DNA of 64,000 nt from Endozoicomonas sp. NE40. GTDB lineage: Bacteria; Pseudomonadota; Gammaproteobacteria; Pseudomonadales; Endozoicomonadaceae. The position numbers and the translations under genes are program-made. Positions within the stretch are counted from its first letter, which is position 1; each line of letters begins with the position of its first letter. This document shows, one piece after another, positions 1-9,190 of the stretch. The stretch is taken from assembly GCF_040549045.1 (NCBI RefSeq), contig NZ_JBEWTB010000002.1, positions 2,246,001 through 2,310,000 on the forward strand. The letters run 5' to 3'. The notes under the pieces were generated by a model. It was not told the origin of the DNA, ran no database searches, and saw only the letters and a list, made by a program, of their open reading frames with translations.

Positions 1-634
1 ACTCAATGGCACGTTCCAGGTCAGTCGCGTCAGGGCTGACTTCCATTTCCCTGAGTTCTTTTTTAAGGGCTCGAATTTCTTTTCGGCTGGAACCGCCCAG
101 GGCAATTCGCCGGGCATGGGCAGAACGCAGCGAACGAACAATGTTTAAGCGATCCGGTGAGCCTTCATTGGTAAAGCCTGCATTTTTGGTTTCATACTCT
201 GTGGCGTCATGGAGCTGCTTGCGAACCAGATTGGGCAGTTCCAGATCGTCAAACATGTGGGAAAGGAACTCTTCGTGATTAATCTGGAAGGTAAACTCAT
301 CCATTCCATCGCCGGAATTGCCAGCCTTACCAGAACCGCTGCCACGCCCTGCACCACCGTTGGGTCGTTTGATACGATCACCCTGAACAAAATCCTTATT
401 GCCCGGATGCACCTGTTTATAACGACCACCCTGACCGTGTTGAAAATGAGGCTCGGATAAATCCTTGGTAGGAATAGTGACTTCACTGCCGGACTCAACA
501 TCCGTAATGGAGCGTTTATTGACCGCTTCAGAAACCGCTTTCTTGATATGCTTGCGATAGCGATCGAGAAAGCGCTGACGGTTTACCGTACTTTTGTTCT
601 TTCCGTTCAGACGACGATCAATAATTATGCTCAT
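1..634 (-). CDS. yeaH: UPF0229/DUF444 family protein YeaH, C-terminus beyond window
   Basis: This is the partner protein of the PrkA kinase in stress and starvation responses; its biochemical role is not established. Reading the minus strand from ATG at 634 gives an open frame to the window edge with no stop, beginning MSIIIDRRLNGKNKSTVNRQ. The N-terminus matches the YeaH start, then a Gly/Ser-rich low-complexity stretch (GGAGRGSGSGKAG), then FTFQINHEEFLSHMFDDLELP, typical of the family. About 211 of roughly 420 expected residues are present. It lies 93 bp downstream of prkA on the same strand, the standard prkA-yeaH arrangement. A spoVR gene would be expected beyond the left edge. Confidence 0.93.
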   Translation of the reverse strand, partial: MSIIIDRRLNGKNKSTVNRQRFLDRYRKHIKKAVSEAVNKRSITDVESGSEVTIPTKDLSEPHFQHGQGGRYKQVHPGNKDFVQGDRIKRPNGGAGRGSGSGKAGNSGDGMDEFTFQINHEEFLSHMFDDLELPNLVRKQLHDATEYETKNAGFTNEGSPDRLNIVRSLRSAHARRIALGGSSRKEIRALKKELREMEVSPDATDLERAIE

Positions 635-662
635 CACACGCTCCCTGTTTGTTAGTCGTACA

Positions 663-685
663 GCGGGGCTAAATCCCTGCCCCGC
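663..685 (-). promoter_or_regulatory. GC-rich hairpin between prkA and yeaH
   Basis: A perfect 7-bp stem (GCGGGGC / GCCCCGC) with a 9-nt loop lies in the 93-bp gap between the prkA stop and the yeaH start. No T-run follows on either strand, so it is more likely an mRNA stability or processing element that sets the prkA:yeaH ratio than a full terminator. The function is inferred. Confidence 0.4.
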
Positions 686-727
686 CTGATGACCTCACAA
701 CTACTTCCGGAACTCCTTACTTCGGAG

Positions 728-2650
728 CTACTGAGACTTTCTTACGCGTATGTACCATTCAGCCAGCAGCCTTACCTGTTTCTCGGTGTAGCCTCTGTTG
801 ACCATACGTTTCACAAATTCATTGTGTTTGCGCTGGTCGTCATTGCTGCTTTTAGCGTTGAAAGAAATCACCGGAAGGAGGTCTTCAGTGTTAGAGAACA
901 TTTTCTTCTCAATCACTGAACGCATCTTTTCATAGCTCGACCATGCCGGATTCTTGCCGTTGTTATTTGCCCGAGCCCTTAATACGAAATTAACGACTTC
1001 GTTACGGAAGTCTTTAGGGTTGGCAATACTGGCGGCTTTCTCGATTTTTTCCAGCTCTTCATTGATGGTGGCGCGATCAAGAATGTCCCCGGTTTCCGGA
1101 TCTCTGTACTCCTGATCCTGAATCCAGAAGTCAGCGTAGGTAATGTAACGGTCAAAGATGTTCTGACCGTACTCAGAGTAGGATTCCAGATAGGCGGTCT
1201 GAATTTCCTTACCCAGAAAATCAATGTATTTGGGTGCCAGGAACTCTTTCACATAGCGCAGATAACGCTCATGGATCTCTTTCGGGAACTGTTGCTGCTC
1301 AATCTGCTGTTCCAGAACATAGAGCATATGTACCGGGTTAGCGGCAACTTCACCGGGGTCGAAGTTGAAGACTTTTGAGAGAATCTTGAAAGCAAAGCGT
1401 GTTGACAGGCCTTCCATGCCTTCATCAACGCCAGCAGCATCTTTGTATTCCTGCAATGGCTTGGCATTCGGGTCGGTGTCTTTCAGACTTTCACCGTCGT
1501 ACACACGCATCTTGGAATAAACGTTGGAATTCTCCGGCTCTTTCACCCGCGACAGCACCGAGAACTGAGCCAGCATTTTCAGAGTATCCGGCGCACAGGG
1601 CGACTCTTTCAGCGAACTGTTCTCCAGCAGCTTTTCATAAATCTGTATTTCTTCGGTCACTCTGGTGCAATAAGGCACCTTGACGATATTTACCCGGTCA
1701 ATAAACGCTTCATTGGTTTTATTATTACGAAAGCTCTGCCATTCCGACTCATTGGAGTGAGCAAGAATAATACCGTTGTAAGGAATAGCCCCCATGCCTT
1801 CGGTACTGTTGTAATTACCTTCCTGAGTAGCCGTCAACAGAGGGTGCAACACCTTGATAGGAGCCTTGAACATCTCTACGAATTCCATGATGCCCTGGTT
1901 GGCATTACACAATGCGCCAGAGAAGCTGTAAGCGTCGGGATCATCCTGAGAGTACTCTTCCAGCTGGCGGATATCGACTTTGCCCACAAGGCTGGAAATA
2001 TCCTGATTGTTTTCATCACCCGGCTCGGTTTTGGCAATGGCGATCTGGTTCAGGATACTGGGGTAGAGTTTAACCACTTTAAACCTGGTAATGTCGCCGC
2101 CAAACTCATTGAGTCGTTTGACAGCCCAGGGAGACATGATGCCGCCGAGGTAACGACCGGGAATGCCGTACTCACTGGTCAGGATGTCACCGTCTTCATC
2201 GGCATTAAACAGGTTCAGGGGGGACTCAAACACCGGGGACCCCTTAATGGCGTAAAAGGGGATTTTTTCCATCAGGGCTTTAAGCTTCTCAGCCAGAGAG
2301 GATTTACCGCCACCGACCGGCCCAAGCAGATAAAGTATCTGTTTCTTCTCTTCCAGTCCCTGAGCCGCGTGTTTGAAAAACGACACGATTTGTTCAATGG
2401 CTTCTTCCATGCCATAGAACTCTTTGAAAGCGGGATAACGCTTGATCAGTTTATTGGAAAAAATTCGGCTTTGTCGTGGGTCTCTGGAAGTGTCGGTCAT
2501 TTCCGGTTCGCCAATCGCCTGCAACATGCGTTCAGCAGCATTAGCGTAAGTGGAAGGCTCATCCCTGCATAACTGCAGGTATTCCTGAATGGTCAGCTCT
2601 TCCTGTTGATGGGATTTAAACCTCTGTTGATAGCTGTCAAAGATATCCAT
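728..2650 (-). CDS. prkA: PrkA family serine protein kinase
   Basis: Cytoplasmic AAA+-like serine kinase (YeaG in E. coli) linked to nitrogen starvation and stationary-phase stress. The 640-residue length is normal for the family. The N-terminal AAA part has a Walker A motif LLGPVGGGKSSLAEKL near residues 107-122, preceded by the PrkA-typical FYGMEEAIEQIV. The C-terminal half is the PrkA kinase-like domain, with the SNESEWQSF segment and the IDRVNIVKVPYC segment conserved in family members. It is first in a two-gene unit with yeaH. A sigma-54 type promoter would be expected from E. coli, but I could not identify a convincing one upstream. Confidence 0.97.
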   Translation of the reverse strand: MDIFDSYQQRFKSHQQEELTIQEYLQLCRDEPSTYANAAERMLQAIGEPEMTDTSRDPRQSRIFSNKLIKRYPAFKEFYGMEEAIEQIVSFFKHAAQGLEEKKQILYLLGPVGGGKSSLAEKLKALMEKIPFYAIKGSPVFESPLNLFNADEDGDILTSEYGIPGRYLGGIMSPWAVKRLNEFGGDITRFKVVKLYPSILNQIAIAKTEPGDENNQDISSLVGKVDIRQLEEYSQDDPDAYSFSGALCNANQGIMEFVEMFKAPIKVLHPLLTATQEGNYNSTEGMGAIPYNGIILAHSNESEWQSFRNNKTNEAFIDRVNIVKVPYCTRVTEEIQIYEKLLENSSLKESPCAPDTLKMLAQFSVLSRVKEPENSNVYSKMRVYDGESLKDTDPNAKPLQEYKDAAGVDEGMEGLSTRFAFKILSKVFNFDPGEVAANPVHMLYVLEQQIEQQQFPKEIHERYLRYVKEFLAPKYIDFLGKEIQTAYLESYSEYGQNIFDRYITYADFWIQDQEYRDPETGDILDRATINEELEKIEKAASIANPKDFRNEVVNFVLRARANNNGKNPAWSSYEKMRSVIEKKMFSNTEDLLPVISFNAKSSNDDQRKHNEFVKRMVNRGYTEKQVRLLAEWYIRVRKSQ

Positions 2651-3174
2651 ATCGCGTCACCTGCCCTGTCTGATGTGTTTGGTCGATTCCCACGCTGCGG
2701 CTGCACAAACAGTCTTCTCACAACAGGGTTATCGACAGAATCAGTACAAAGACCACCTTTTAATTATAGAACTGTCAAAAAACAGCCCTGAGCCAAAAGC
2801 TAAAAAGTGGCCGAGGCTGACAGCCATTTCCATTGGCTGACATCATGGAACGCTTAACCTTCGTATAAGAAAAACTTATTGGAGGTTAACTCAAACAGAG
2901 CGGGAAAAAGCAAGCCCCTTTAAATTTATAATGTGGAGTTTTTAGACAATCTGCAATAGCTGGAGACTTAAAATACCGTATTTTTATTTCTGACAGACTT
3001 GTAACATAAGTCAGATGACGTATTTGGTTAAGTTGCGGAGTTTTTCAGGATCGGTGTTTGTCAACATCGGTATTTGTCAAAATAGTTGCCCCGAATGGCA
3101 TAAGCGTGTTTCAACCAACGCAACTGGTGAACGACGGCTTTGCGATAAACCATTCTGTCCACCAGCGCCCGTCA
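2651..3174. other. Gene-free spacer upstream of prkA
   Basis: These 524 bases separate the prkA start from the stop of the E2 gene and hold no credible gene. Near 2760-2780 the prkA-sense strand carries TTGACAG closely followed by TATAATT, but only 4 bases apart, so it is not a normal sigma-70 pair. A short tandem repeat lies at 3050-3081. Otherwise I see AT-rich sequence with no strong terminator. Confidence 0.5.
3050..3081. repeat. Two-copy 16-bp tandem repeat
   Basis: ATCGGTGTTTGTCAAC is followed directly by ATCGGTATTTGTCAAA, a 14 of 16 match. It lies about 95 bp beyond the stop codon of the E2 gene. It is too short to classify; it may be a duplicated protein-binding site or a chance slippage product. 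Confidence 0.5.
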
Positions 3175-4233
3175 TTATTTTTTTAATTGTGTGATCAACG
3201 TATGTAAAAAGCGAGTGGCTTCTCCACCGGTTGCAGCCCGATGGTCGAAGGTTAAAGAAATCGGCAATACTTTATGACTGACGGCCTGCCCGTCAACACT
3301 GACAATTTCTTCCCGTAACTGCCCGACACCCACGATGCAAACCATCGGAGGCACAATGATCGGTGTTGCATATTTACCAGCAAACACACCAAAGTTGCTT
3401 AATGTAATCGTAGCGCCAGCCATTTCCGAAGGTGGCAGGGTACGTTCATTAACTGCGGTTCTGAAAGCATTGATCTGATCTCTCAGCTGTTTAGCGTCCA
3501 GAGTGTCCGCAGCACGAATGACCGGAACAAACAACCCTTCCTCACTGTCCACTGCCAGTCCAAGATGTACGGTATCAAACACTTCCCTGCTGGTCGTGTT
3601 GCCATCAAACCAGGCATTTAAGGCAGGCTCTTCCTGACAGGCTCTGGTAATAGCCTGTATCAGTCGTACAGTAATGTCCTCACCTTTTGCCCAGTGATCA
3701 ATGTCGGCATCATCAAACAGGGTGACAGGCACGACTTCGGCGTGGGATTGCGCCATAGTGTTCGCCATAAATTTGCGAACACCTTTCAAAGGCTCAGGGT
3801 TTTCCAGTGCGTATCCGGTTTGGACAGGCTTTTCGGTTAATGTCATGCCAAGGCGGGAAGCCAGCTCATTGACGGAACCTTGAGCAGAGGGAGTTGCTAA
3901 TGAGTCTTCCGGTGGAGAGCCAATAAAGAAAGTATCGTCTTCTTCCGGGCTGGCAGAGTCTGTTGCCAGCTTCCCAACTACTGTCCCTGTGTCTTCTTCC
4001 TCCGATACAAACTCAACCAGTGGTGCACCGGTCAGAATGGTATCACCGGGCTGTCCACACAAACGCGCTACTTCAGCGGTAACCGGAGAAGGGACTTCAA
4101 CAACGGCTTTGGCTGTTTCAACAGAAACAATTATCTGGTCTTCTTTTACGTGGTCGCCTTCCTGTATATGCCACTCAACAATATCTGCTTCAGGAATTCC
4201 TTCTCCCAGGTCGGGCAGGTTAAAAAATTTCAT
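3175..4233 (-). CDS. bkdB: Dihydrolipoamide acyltransferase (E2) of a branched-chain 2-oxoacid dehydrogenase
   Basis: E2 core of a 2-oxoacid dehydrogenase complex: it moves the acyl group from E1 on a swinging lipoyl arm to CoA. One lipoyl domain (residues 1-76) has Lys42 in VETAKAVVEV as the lipoylation site. The peripheral subunit-binding region (about 115-145) is shortened: SVNELASRLGM is present but the usual GTGPxGRI segment is missing. The acyltransferase domain fills about 150-352 and ends DHRAATGG, so His331 is kept while the usual Asp of HRxxDG is Thr335. At 352 residues it is a short E2. The leucine dehydrogenase upstream argues for branched-chain rather than pyruvate substrate. Last gene of the operon; no E3 is present in the window. 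Confidence 0.85.
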   Translation of the reverse strand: MKFFNLPDLGEGIPEADIVEWHIQEGDHVKEDQIIVSVETAKAVVEVPSPVTAEVARLCGQPGDTILTGAPLVEFVSEEEDTGTVVGKLATDSASPEEDDTFFIGSPPEDSLATPSAQGSVNELASRLGMTLTEKPVQTGYALENPEPLKGVRKFMANTMAQSHAEVVPVTLFDDADIDHWAKGEDITVRLIQAITRACQEEPALNAWFDGNTTSREVFDTVHLGLAVDSEEGLFVPVIRAADTLDAKQLRDQINAFRTAVNERTLPPSEMAGATITLSNFGVFAGKYATPIIVPPMVCIVGVGQLREEIVSVDGQAVSHKVLPISLTFDHRAATGGEATRFLHTLITQLKK

Positions 4234-4272
4234 AGGCAGCTTCTCGTTTTTTATTTCTCAATGAAATGATGA

Positions 4273-5253
4273 TTAATGAAAAGACAATGTTTTTAATGCA
4301 GCTTTCATAATGTCGTCAGGGCTGGGCAGATAATGATCTTCCATTCGATAGTAAGGCATGATGGTGTCAAAACCCGTCACTCTCTCTACAGGTGCTTTAA
4401 GCACAGTTAACGCCTGTTCGGCGAGACTGGCAGCAATTTCTGCCCCTGCACCAAAGCTTTTACAGGCTTCATGGACAATCACGCATCGACCGGTTTTCTG
4501 AACCGATGTCAGAATAGTCTCCATATCCAGAGGCTTGATGGTGGCAACGTCAATCACCTCGGCTGAAACTCCGTGTTGCTCAAGAGTACTGGCCGCTTCC
4601 ATAGTTTCCTTTACAGAGGCTCCCCAGCTGACCAGAGTAACATCCTGACCCTGTTTCAGGGTAAAGCACTTATCCAGAGGCAGCAGTGGCGTCTTGTGAT
4701 GAACTTCCTGCTTTGATGCCCGGTAGATGCGTTTAGGCTCCAGAAAAATAACCGGGTCAGGTTCATTAATGGCAGACCGCAACAAGCCATAAGCCCGCAC
4801 AGGCGATGACGGAATGACCACCCTCAGGCCGGGAATATGCGCCAGCAGGGCTTCAGTGCTTTCTGAATGATGTTCCGGTGCATGAATGCCCCCACCAAAG
4901 GGAGCCCGCAACACCATCGGGCAGGATAAACGACCACGGGTTCGATTACGCATACGGGCTGCGTGGCAGATCAGTTGTTCCATGGTAGGAAAGATAAATC
5001 CCATAAACTGTATTTCTGCCACCGGCTTCAAACCCTGTGCAGCCATGCCTATGCTGATACCGGCAATCAGCGTTTCCGCCAGCGGTGTATCCATGACCCG
5101 CTTAAAGCCGTATTTATCCCTTAACCCCTGAGTGGCACGAAACACACCGCCATTGACACCAATGTCTTCACCCAGCATCACCACATCCGGGTCGGTTTCC
5201 ATGGCATGATCCAGAGCCAGGTTAACAGCCTCTACCATTGTGATCTTACTCAT
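4273..5253 (-). CDS. bkdA2: 2-oxoacid dehydrogenase E1 subunit beta (branched-chain type)
   Basis: Beta subunit of the thiamine diphosphate-dependent E1 decarboxylase, which together with the alpha subunit decarboxylates branched-chain 2-oxoacids. The 326-residue length is standard. The pyrimidine-binding domain carries VVMLGEDIG and RVMDTPLAET near the N-terminus, FGGGIHAPEHHSES in the middle, and a transketolase C-terminal domain (DVTLVSWGASVKETMEAA onward). The start codon lies inside the end of the alpha gene (8-bp overlap), so the two are translationally coupled. A pyruvate dehydrogenase role cannot be excluded from sequence alone; the substrate is inferred from the linked leucine dehydrogenase. 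Confidence 0.88.
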   Translation of the reverse strand: MSKITMVEAVNLALDHAMETDPDVVMLGEDIGVNGGVFRATQGLRDKYGFKRVMDTPLAETLIAGISIGMAAQGLKPVAEIQFMGFIFPTMEQLICHAARMRNRTRGRLSCPMVLRAPFGGGIHAPEHHSESTEALLAHIPGLRVVIPSSPVRAYGLLRSAINEPDPVIFLEPKRIYRASKQEVHHKTPLLPLDKCFTLKQGQDVTLVSWGASVKETMEAASTLEQHGVSAEVIDVATIKPLDMETILTSVQKTGRCVIVHEACKSFGAGAEIAASLAEQALTVLKAPVERVTGFDTIMPYYRMEDHYLPSPDDIMKAALKTLSFH

Positions 5254-6331
5254 GATTCTGACCTCCCGCAGCCCTCAACTCGGCTTCCTGTTTCTGCTGC
5301 TTCAGCGCTGATGGCATGTTCGCGTAATGGTAATCAAACAGGTCTTTTACGGGAGGAAGCGGCGTGTTGAGGTAGGTTTGAACTTCCTGTTCAATCTGCT
5401 GGCTGACGTCTTTGATAAGCGCCTGTTCCTGCTGTTCGTCCCAGTATCCCCGATGATGCAGGAAGGTTCTTAGTCGCTTGATGGGCTCTTTACTCCATGC
5501 CTGCTGCAATTCGTCACTACTGCGATAGCGGCTGGCGTCGTCTGCCGTGGTGTGGTCCCCCAGACGGTAACTGATGGCTTCAATAACCGTTGCGCCTTTA
5601 CCACTGCGAGCCCGGCCCATTGCCTCGCTGAGTACTTCGTGCAGCGCAATTACATCATTACCATCGACCTGATAAGAGGGCAAACCGGCTGAAATGCCTT
5701 TCTGGGCTAAGGTAGGAGCGCCTGACTGAATGGTTCTGGGGACTGAAATAGCCCACTGGTTGTTATTAATGACAAAGACCACAGGCAGCTGCCAGGTTCC
5801 GGCAAGGTTCAGAGCTTCGAGAAAATCCCCCTTGGACGTTGCGCCATCCCCCAATGCACAAACCGCAATACCGGACTCGTGACGAATTTTCAGGGCTGCA
5901 GCTACACCTGCGGCATGGCATGCCTGAGTGGCAATGGGAACACAGTTGGGAAAGTCCTTGCCCCAGTGTTCGCTGGCACTGCCCCGTTCATCACCGCCCC
6001 AGTAAAGCAGAATGTCGGACAGTGGAATGCCTCTGGCCATCAGTCCGGGATGGTCGCGATAATAGGGAATCAGCACATCATCTTTTTGCATCATAGAGCA
6101 GAACACGGTACTGATGGCTTCCTGCCCAAGACAGGAAGGGTAAGTACCCAGCTTACCGGTTCTCTGCAGGGCTATCGCCTTGGCATCAGCCTGGCGTCCC
6201 AGCACCATATTGCGATAGTAACCGAGCAGAATCTCTTTCTTCTGTGTCCAGTCAGGCAGTCGCTCGATCACTTCACCTTCAGCATCCAGGTACTGATAAA
6301 TAGGAATTGGATTAAGTTCTTTCTGTTCCAC
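5246..6331 (-). CDS. bkdA1: 2-oxoacid dehydrogenase E1 subunit alpha (branched-chain type)
   Basis: Alpha subunit of the E1 component, holding the diphosphate end of thiamine diphosphate. The cofactor motif begins GDGATSKGDFLEALN and ends VVFVINNNQWA, the family GDG-(x)n-NN pattern. SYRLGDHTTADDASRYR is the conserved phosphorylation-loop-like segment. The 361-residue length is typical. The start is a GTG with GAGG eight bases upstream. It lies 49 bp after the leucine dehydrogenase gene and overlaps the beta subunit gene by 8 bp, so all four genes are probably on one transcript. Confidence 0.88.
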   Translation of the reverse strand: MEQKELNPIPIYQYLDAEGEVIERLPDWTQKKEILLGYYRNMVLGRQADAKAIALQRTGKLGTYPSCLGQEAISTVFCSMMQKDDVLIPYYRDHPGLMARGIPLSDILLYWGGDERGSASEHWGKDFPNCVPIATQACHAAGVAAALKIRHESGIAVCALGDGATSKGDFLEALNLAGTWQLPVVFVINNNQWAISVPRTIQSGAPTLAQKGISAGLPSYQVDGNDVIALHEVLSEAMGRARSGKGATVIEAISYRLGDHTTADDASRYRSSDELQQAWSKEPIKRLRTFLHHRGYWDEQQEQALIKDVSQQIEQEVQTYLNTPLPPVKDLFDYHYANMPSALKQQKQEAELRAAGGQNHE

Positions 6332-6380
6332 AGTAAAAGCCTCTGTTATTAGTCGGATTGCCTGTTTATAGTAGATAGTT

Positions 6381-7427
6381 TTAAGCAGTTAGCTGTCTGA
6401 TCTCATCACCAAACAACATAGCTTCAGCCATCTGGTCTGCAATCCTGTTAACCGGCTCCTGTTGTTGCTGCTGTCTGCGGAAGACCTGTAGCAGCGTTTC
6501 TCCAATCCCCTTAATTCTGTGATTCAGCTCTTCGTTGCTTTTGCGGGCGTGCATCATAGCGACAAAAATCAGGCCACCCGCATTAATCAGGTAGTCCGGT
6601 GCGTAAAGAATGCCCCGGTTAAACAGTTGTTCCCCACACTCCGGGGTCAGTAACTGGTTGTTGGCAGAACCGGCAACAGCGCCGCACTGCAACTGATCGA
6701 TAGTCTGCTCATTCAGGATTCCGCCAAGGCCACAGGGACTGAAAATGTCACAGGGGGTTGAATGAATCTCTGCCGGGTTAACCCCTCTGGCACCGAACTC
6801 CCGGATACATTGTTCAACCTTGTCGTCATCAATGTCTGACACAACCAGCCGGGCGCCGTCTCTGTGCAACAGCTGGCACAGGGCATACCCCACATTTCCC
6901 AGCCCCTGGACAGCAAGGGTCATACCTTTGAGAGTATTGCCAAACCCTTTGTGAACCTTGAGCGTAGAAAGAATACCGTAATAAACCCCCCTGGCGGTTG
7001 AAGGCGCAGGGTTGCCACTGGCAGACGTACAGGAAACATGGCGGGTCTGAGTGGCAATGATATCCATATCGGAAACCCCGGTGCCACTGTCAATGGCTGT
7101 GATATATCGCCCTCCCAACTCATCAACAAAGCGCCCGAACGCACTGAACAGTTCGGTTCGGTCAAAGTCGCCTTCGGGCATCATGATTACTGACTTGCCA
7201 CCTCCCAGGTCCAGCCCTGCCAGAGCCGCTTTGTAACTCATACCCTGAGCCAGCCGGATCGCATCGGTCACGGCATCATCAAAAGAGGGGTAAGGGATAA
7301 AACGGCAACCGCCCAGTGACGGGCCTCTGCGGGTGTTATGGATGGCGATAATGGACTTCAGGCCTGAATGTTCATCGTATTTAATATGAATATCATTCAT
7401 TCTGGCCTCGGTTATCTGTCTGAACAT
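6381..7427 (-). CDS. Leucine dehydrogenase (Glu/Leu/Phe/Val dehydrogenase family)
   Basis: NAD-dependent oxidative deamination of leucine and other branched-chain amino acids to the 2-oxoacids used by the adjacent E1/E2 complex. The 348-residue length fits the octameric leucine dehydrogenases and is much shorter than glutamate dehydrogenase. The substrate site has Lys66 (GMSYKAALAGLD) and catalytic Lys78 (GGGKSV). The Rossmann domain begins near LAVQGLGNVGYALCQLL, and an SDID follows its second strand, favouring NAD. GGAGG eight bases before the first ATG supports this start. It is the first gene of the operon, so transcription probably starts in 7428-7638. Valine or phenylalanine specificity is possible. 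Confidence 0.92.
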   Translation of the reverse strand: MFRQITEARMNDIHIKYDEHSGLKSIIAIHNTRRGPSLGGCRFIPYPSFDDAVTDAIRLAQGMSYKAALAGLDLGGGKSVIMMPEGDFDRTELFSAFGRFVDELGGRYITAIDSGTGVSDMDIIATQTRHVSCTSASGNPAPSTARGVYYGILSTLKVHKGFGNTLKGMTLAVQGLGNVGYALCQLLHRDGARLVVSDIDDDKVEQCIREFGARGVNPAEIHSTPCDIFSPCGLGGILNEQTIDQLQCGAVAGSANNQLLTPECGEQLFNRGILYAPDYLINAGGLIFVAMMHARKSNEELNHRIKGIGETLLQVFRRQQQQQEPVNRIADQMAEAMLFGDEIRQLTA

Positions 7428-7638
7428 ACGGGATCCTCCGAATGGTCCAGAGCGGATAAGGCTCTGATTTTGCTTTGTTTCTTATTATTATTTTAGGCAT
7501 CCTGCAAACGGGTTGGTTACAAGATTAATGCAACAGGATTGTAATCCCTTATTGTGATTAAGAATGAGATCGGAAGCTTTTGTCAAATTCTGAAGGGAAG
7601 TTATCCCTGCATCCAACAAAGCACTACCGAATTAAGCT

Positions 7639-8997
7639 CTATCTTTCCTTAGGCCGGGGCGCTAAGTGACTGGGATCCATCATCGGAGGCAGCCAGCCCC
7701 AGCTACGTACAACATTTTCATTCTCCTGACTGGGAAGCCCTCCCTGTTCATATTTTTCTGATTTTTTTCCAGATTCTTCAGGTTCAATACCACCAAACTG
7801 TTTTCTGCGCTTTACTTCAAATGTTTCAAAACCTGTCACCCACTCCTCGTAGGTATAGGGTTTCTCCAGAGATTTTCTATGTGTCAAATCGTGATTTATA
7901 TGCTCTTCTTGTGTATAACCAAGCCAGTCACAATACTTACAGTGAAATAGCTTCTCAGGATGCTCATTTTGCTGATGATCTTTCAGCCCCTTTTCGTTGT
8001 AATAGCCTGCTTGTCGACAAATTTTACAAAGAAAAGGCCATTCAAAGTGAGTGTTGCTGACAGGAAATTTGTTGTTTCTTTCTGAATATCGCCTTGTGAG
8101 AACCGGAGATCGACGTCCGCACTCTCCACTCTGGTGACTACTACCGCCCTGCTCTTTTCCACAAGTGTTAAATTTGATTTTGGCAGGCAGCTTACCGTGA
8201 TAGCTAAATTGAGGGTCAAACACAACCAGCTCAGGTGTGTAAACAGGCACCTTCAACGTTACCTGATATTCCCTGTCGTCACGACTGAGATCGTTTTCAA
8301 TCACCAGGGCTTCGCCCTCATGTATTTTCCTGATTTCCTCCGCTTTCTTCCTAATTTCGTTCTGCCTCTGAAGCCAGTTTGGTTCAGTAGACAAAAACTG
8401 GTTTCGCTTTTTGACAAGCTTATCTATTTTTTTCTGCTCTTCCTGTTGAGCCACCATCCGGGAAATCTGCTCCCAGGTTTCGTCATTGAGAGTCCGAACT
8501 ATATCGACTGAATCATCTGTCGGTATTGATGGCACCAGCATGATTCGGGACTGCTTGTGTAGCGTCAGCGATAATTGTCCATCTGCAAAAAATGTCAGTC
8601 CCAGTTTTAACAAAGAGTCACCCGTTTGACCTTTGCAAAACAGCTTGCTTTCGTCAGGGCTATCACCTGATTGAAAGGTACATAAAGAATTAACCAGCAA
8701 AGGTTGAACCCATTCGCCCCCCGAAACACTTATTTCAAAGTCAACGGTTCCTTTGCTGAACAGTGATATATACGTTTTCCCGGTAACGGTCTGCACTCCC
8801 GGAGAGTCGGGTTCAACACTGAGTTGGTGAGAGGTCAGCTTCTGAATATCATGCACGTAAGAAGCTACAAAAGGATGCATAAATAAAGCGGGATTTATAA
8901 CCGCTGGAACACCAGCAGCGTTAGCAGAAGCCCCTGAAGCCAGAATGGCGATCAATAAAAAATAGAGAGTAAAACCGTATGCCCTTGTTATCTGCAC
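7639..8997 (-). CDS. Exported hypothetical protein with two C2H2-type zinc-finger motifs
   Basis: I do not recognise a named family. The N-terminus is a clear signal peptide (FTLYFLLIAILASGASANA, cleavage near residue 28). Residues 30-160 look beta-rich, 180-228 are charged and coiled-coil-like (KKIDKLVKKRNQFL), and 245-275 look like another strand-rich piece. The striking part is 322-375: C324-x2-C327-x13-H341-x4-H346, then C353-x2-C356-x12-H369-x3-H373, joined by HPEKLFHC, which resembles the TGEKP-type linker of eukaryotic zinc fingers. The tail (400-452) is charged and disordered-looking, ending DPSHLAPRPKER. A secreted zinc-binding or host-directed role is inference only. Confidence 0.75.
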   Translation of the reverse strand: MQITRAYGFTLYFLLIAILASGASANAAGVPAVINPALFMHPFVASYVHDIQKLTSHQLSVEPDSPGVQTVTGKTYISLFSKGTVDFEISVSGGEWVQPLLVNSLCTFQSGDSPDESKLFCKGQTGDSLLKLGLTFFADGQLSLTLHKQSRIMLVPSIPTDDSVDIVRTLNDETWEQISRMVAQQEEQKKIDKLVKKRNQFLSTEPNWLQRQNEIRKKAEEIRKIHEGEALVIENDLSRDDREYQVTLKVPVYTPELVVFDPQFSYHGKLPAKIKFNTCGKEQGGSSHQSGECGRRSPVLTRRYSERNNKFPVSNTHFEWPFLCKICRQAGYYNEKGLKDHQQNEHPEKLFHCKYCDWLGYTQEEHINHDLTHRKSLEKPYTYEEWVTGFETFEVKRRKQFGGIEPEESGKKSEKYEQGGLPSQENENVVRSWGWLPPMMDPSHLAPRPKER

Positions 8998-9190
8998 GCA
9001 GACCGCCTCGTGTCATGGATTTTTGATTATTCGGTTAAGATTGAAAGGCAATTCTAGTGCATATAACGGGCTTTGCTCTGCTTTATCCTGGTCAAAATTT
9101 GTCATCGGGGGCATTTTCTGGGTATCTTGTTAGATCGAAGCCGCCATGAGCAAGCATGAACGAGCATGAGCGAGAAAAGGAGGACGATCT

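Noticed and set aside
1757..2572. 271-codon frame opposite prkA
   Set aside because: Shadow of the conserved prkA coding sequence with no ribosome site or recognisable family.
2760..2780. sigma-70 promoter for prkA
   Set aside because: TTGACA and TATAAT are present but only 4 bases apart, which does not form a functional promoter.
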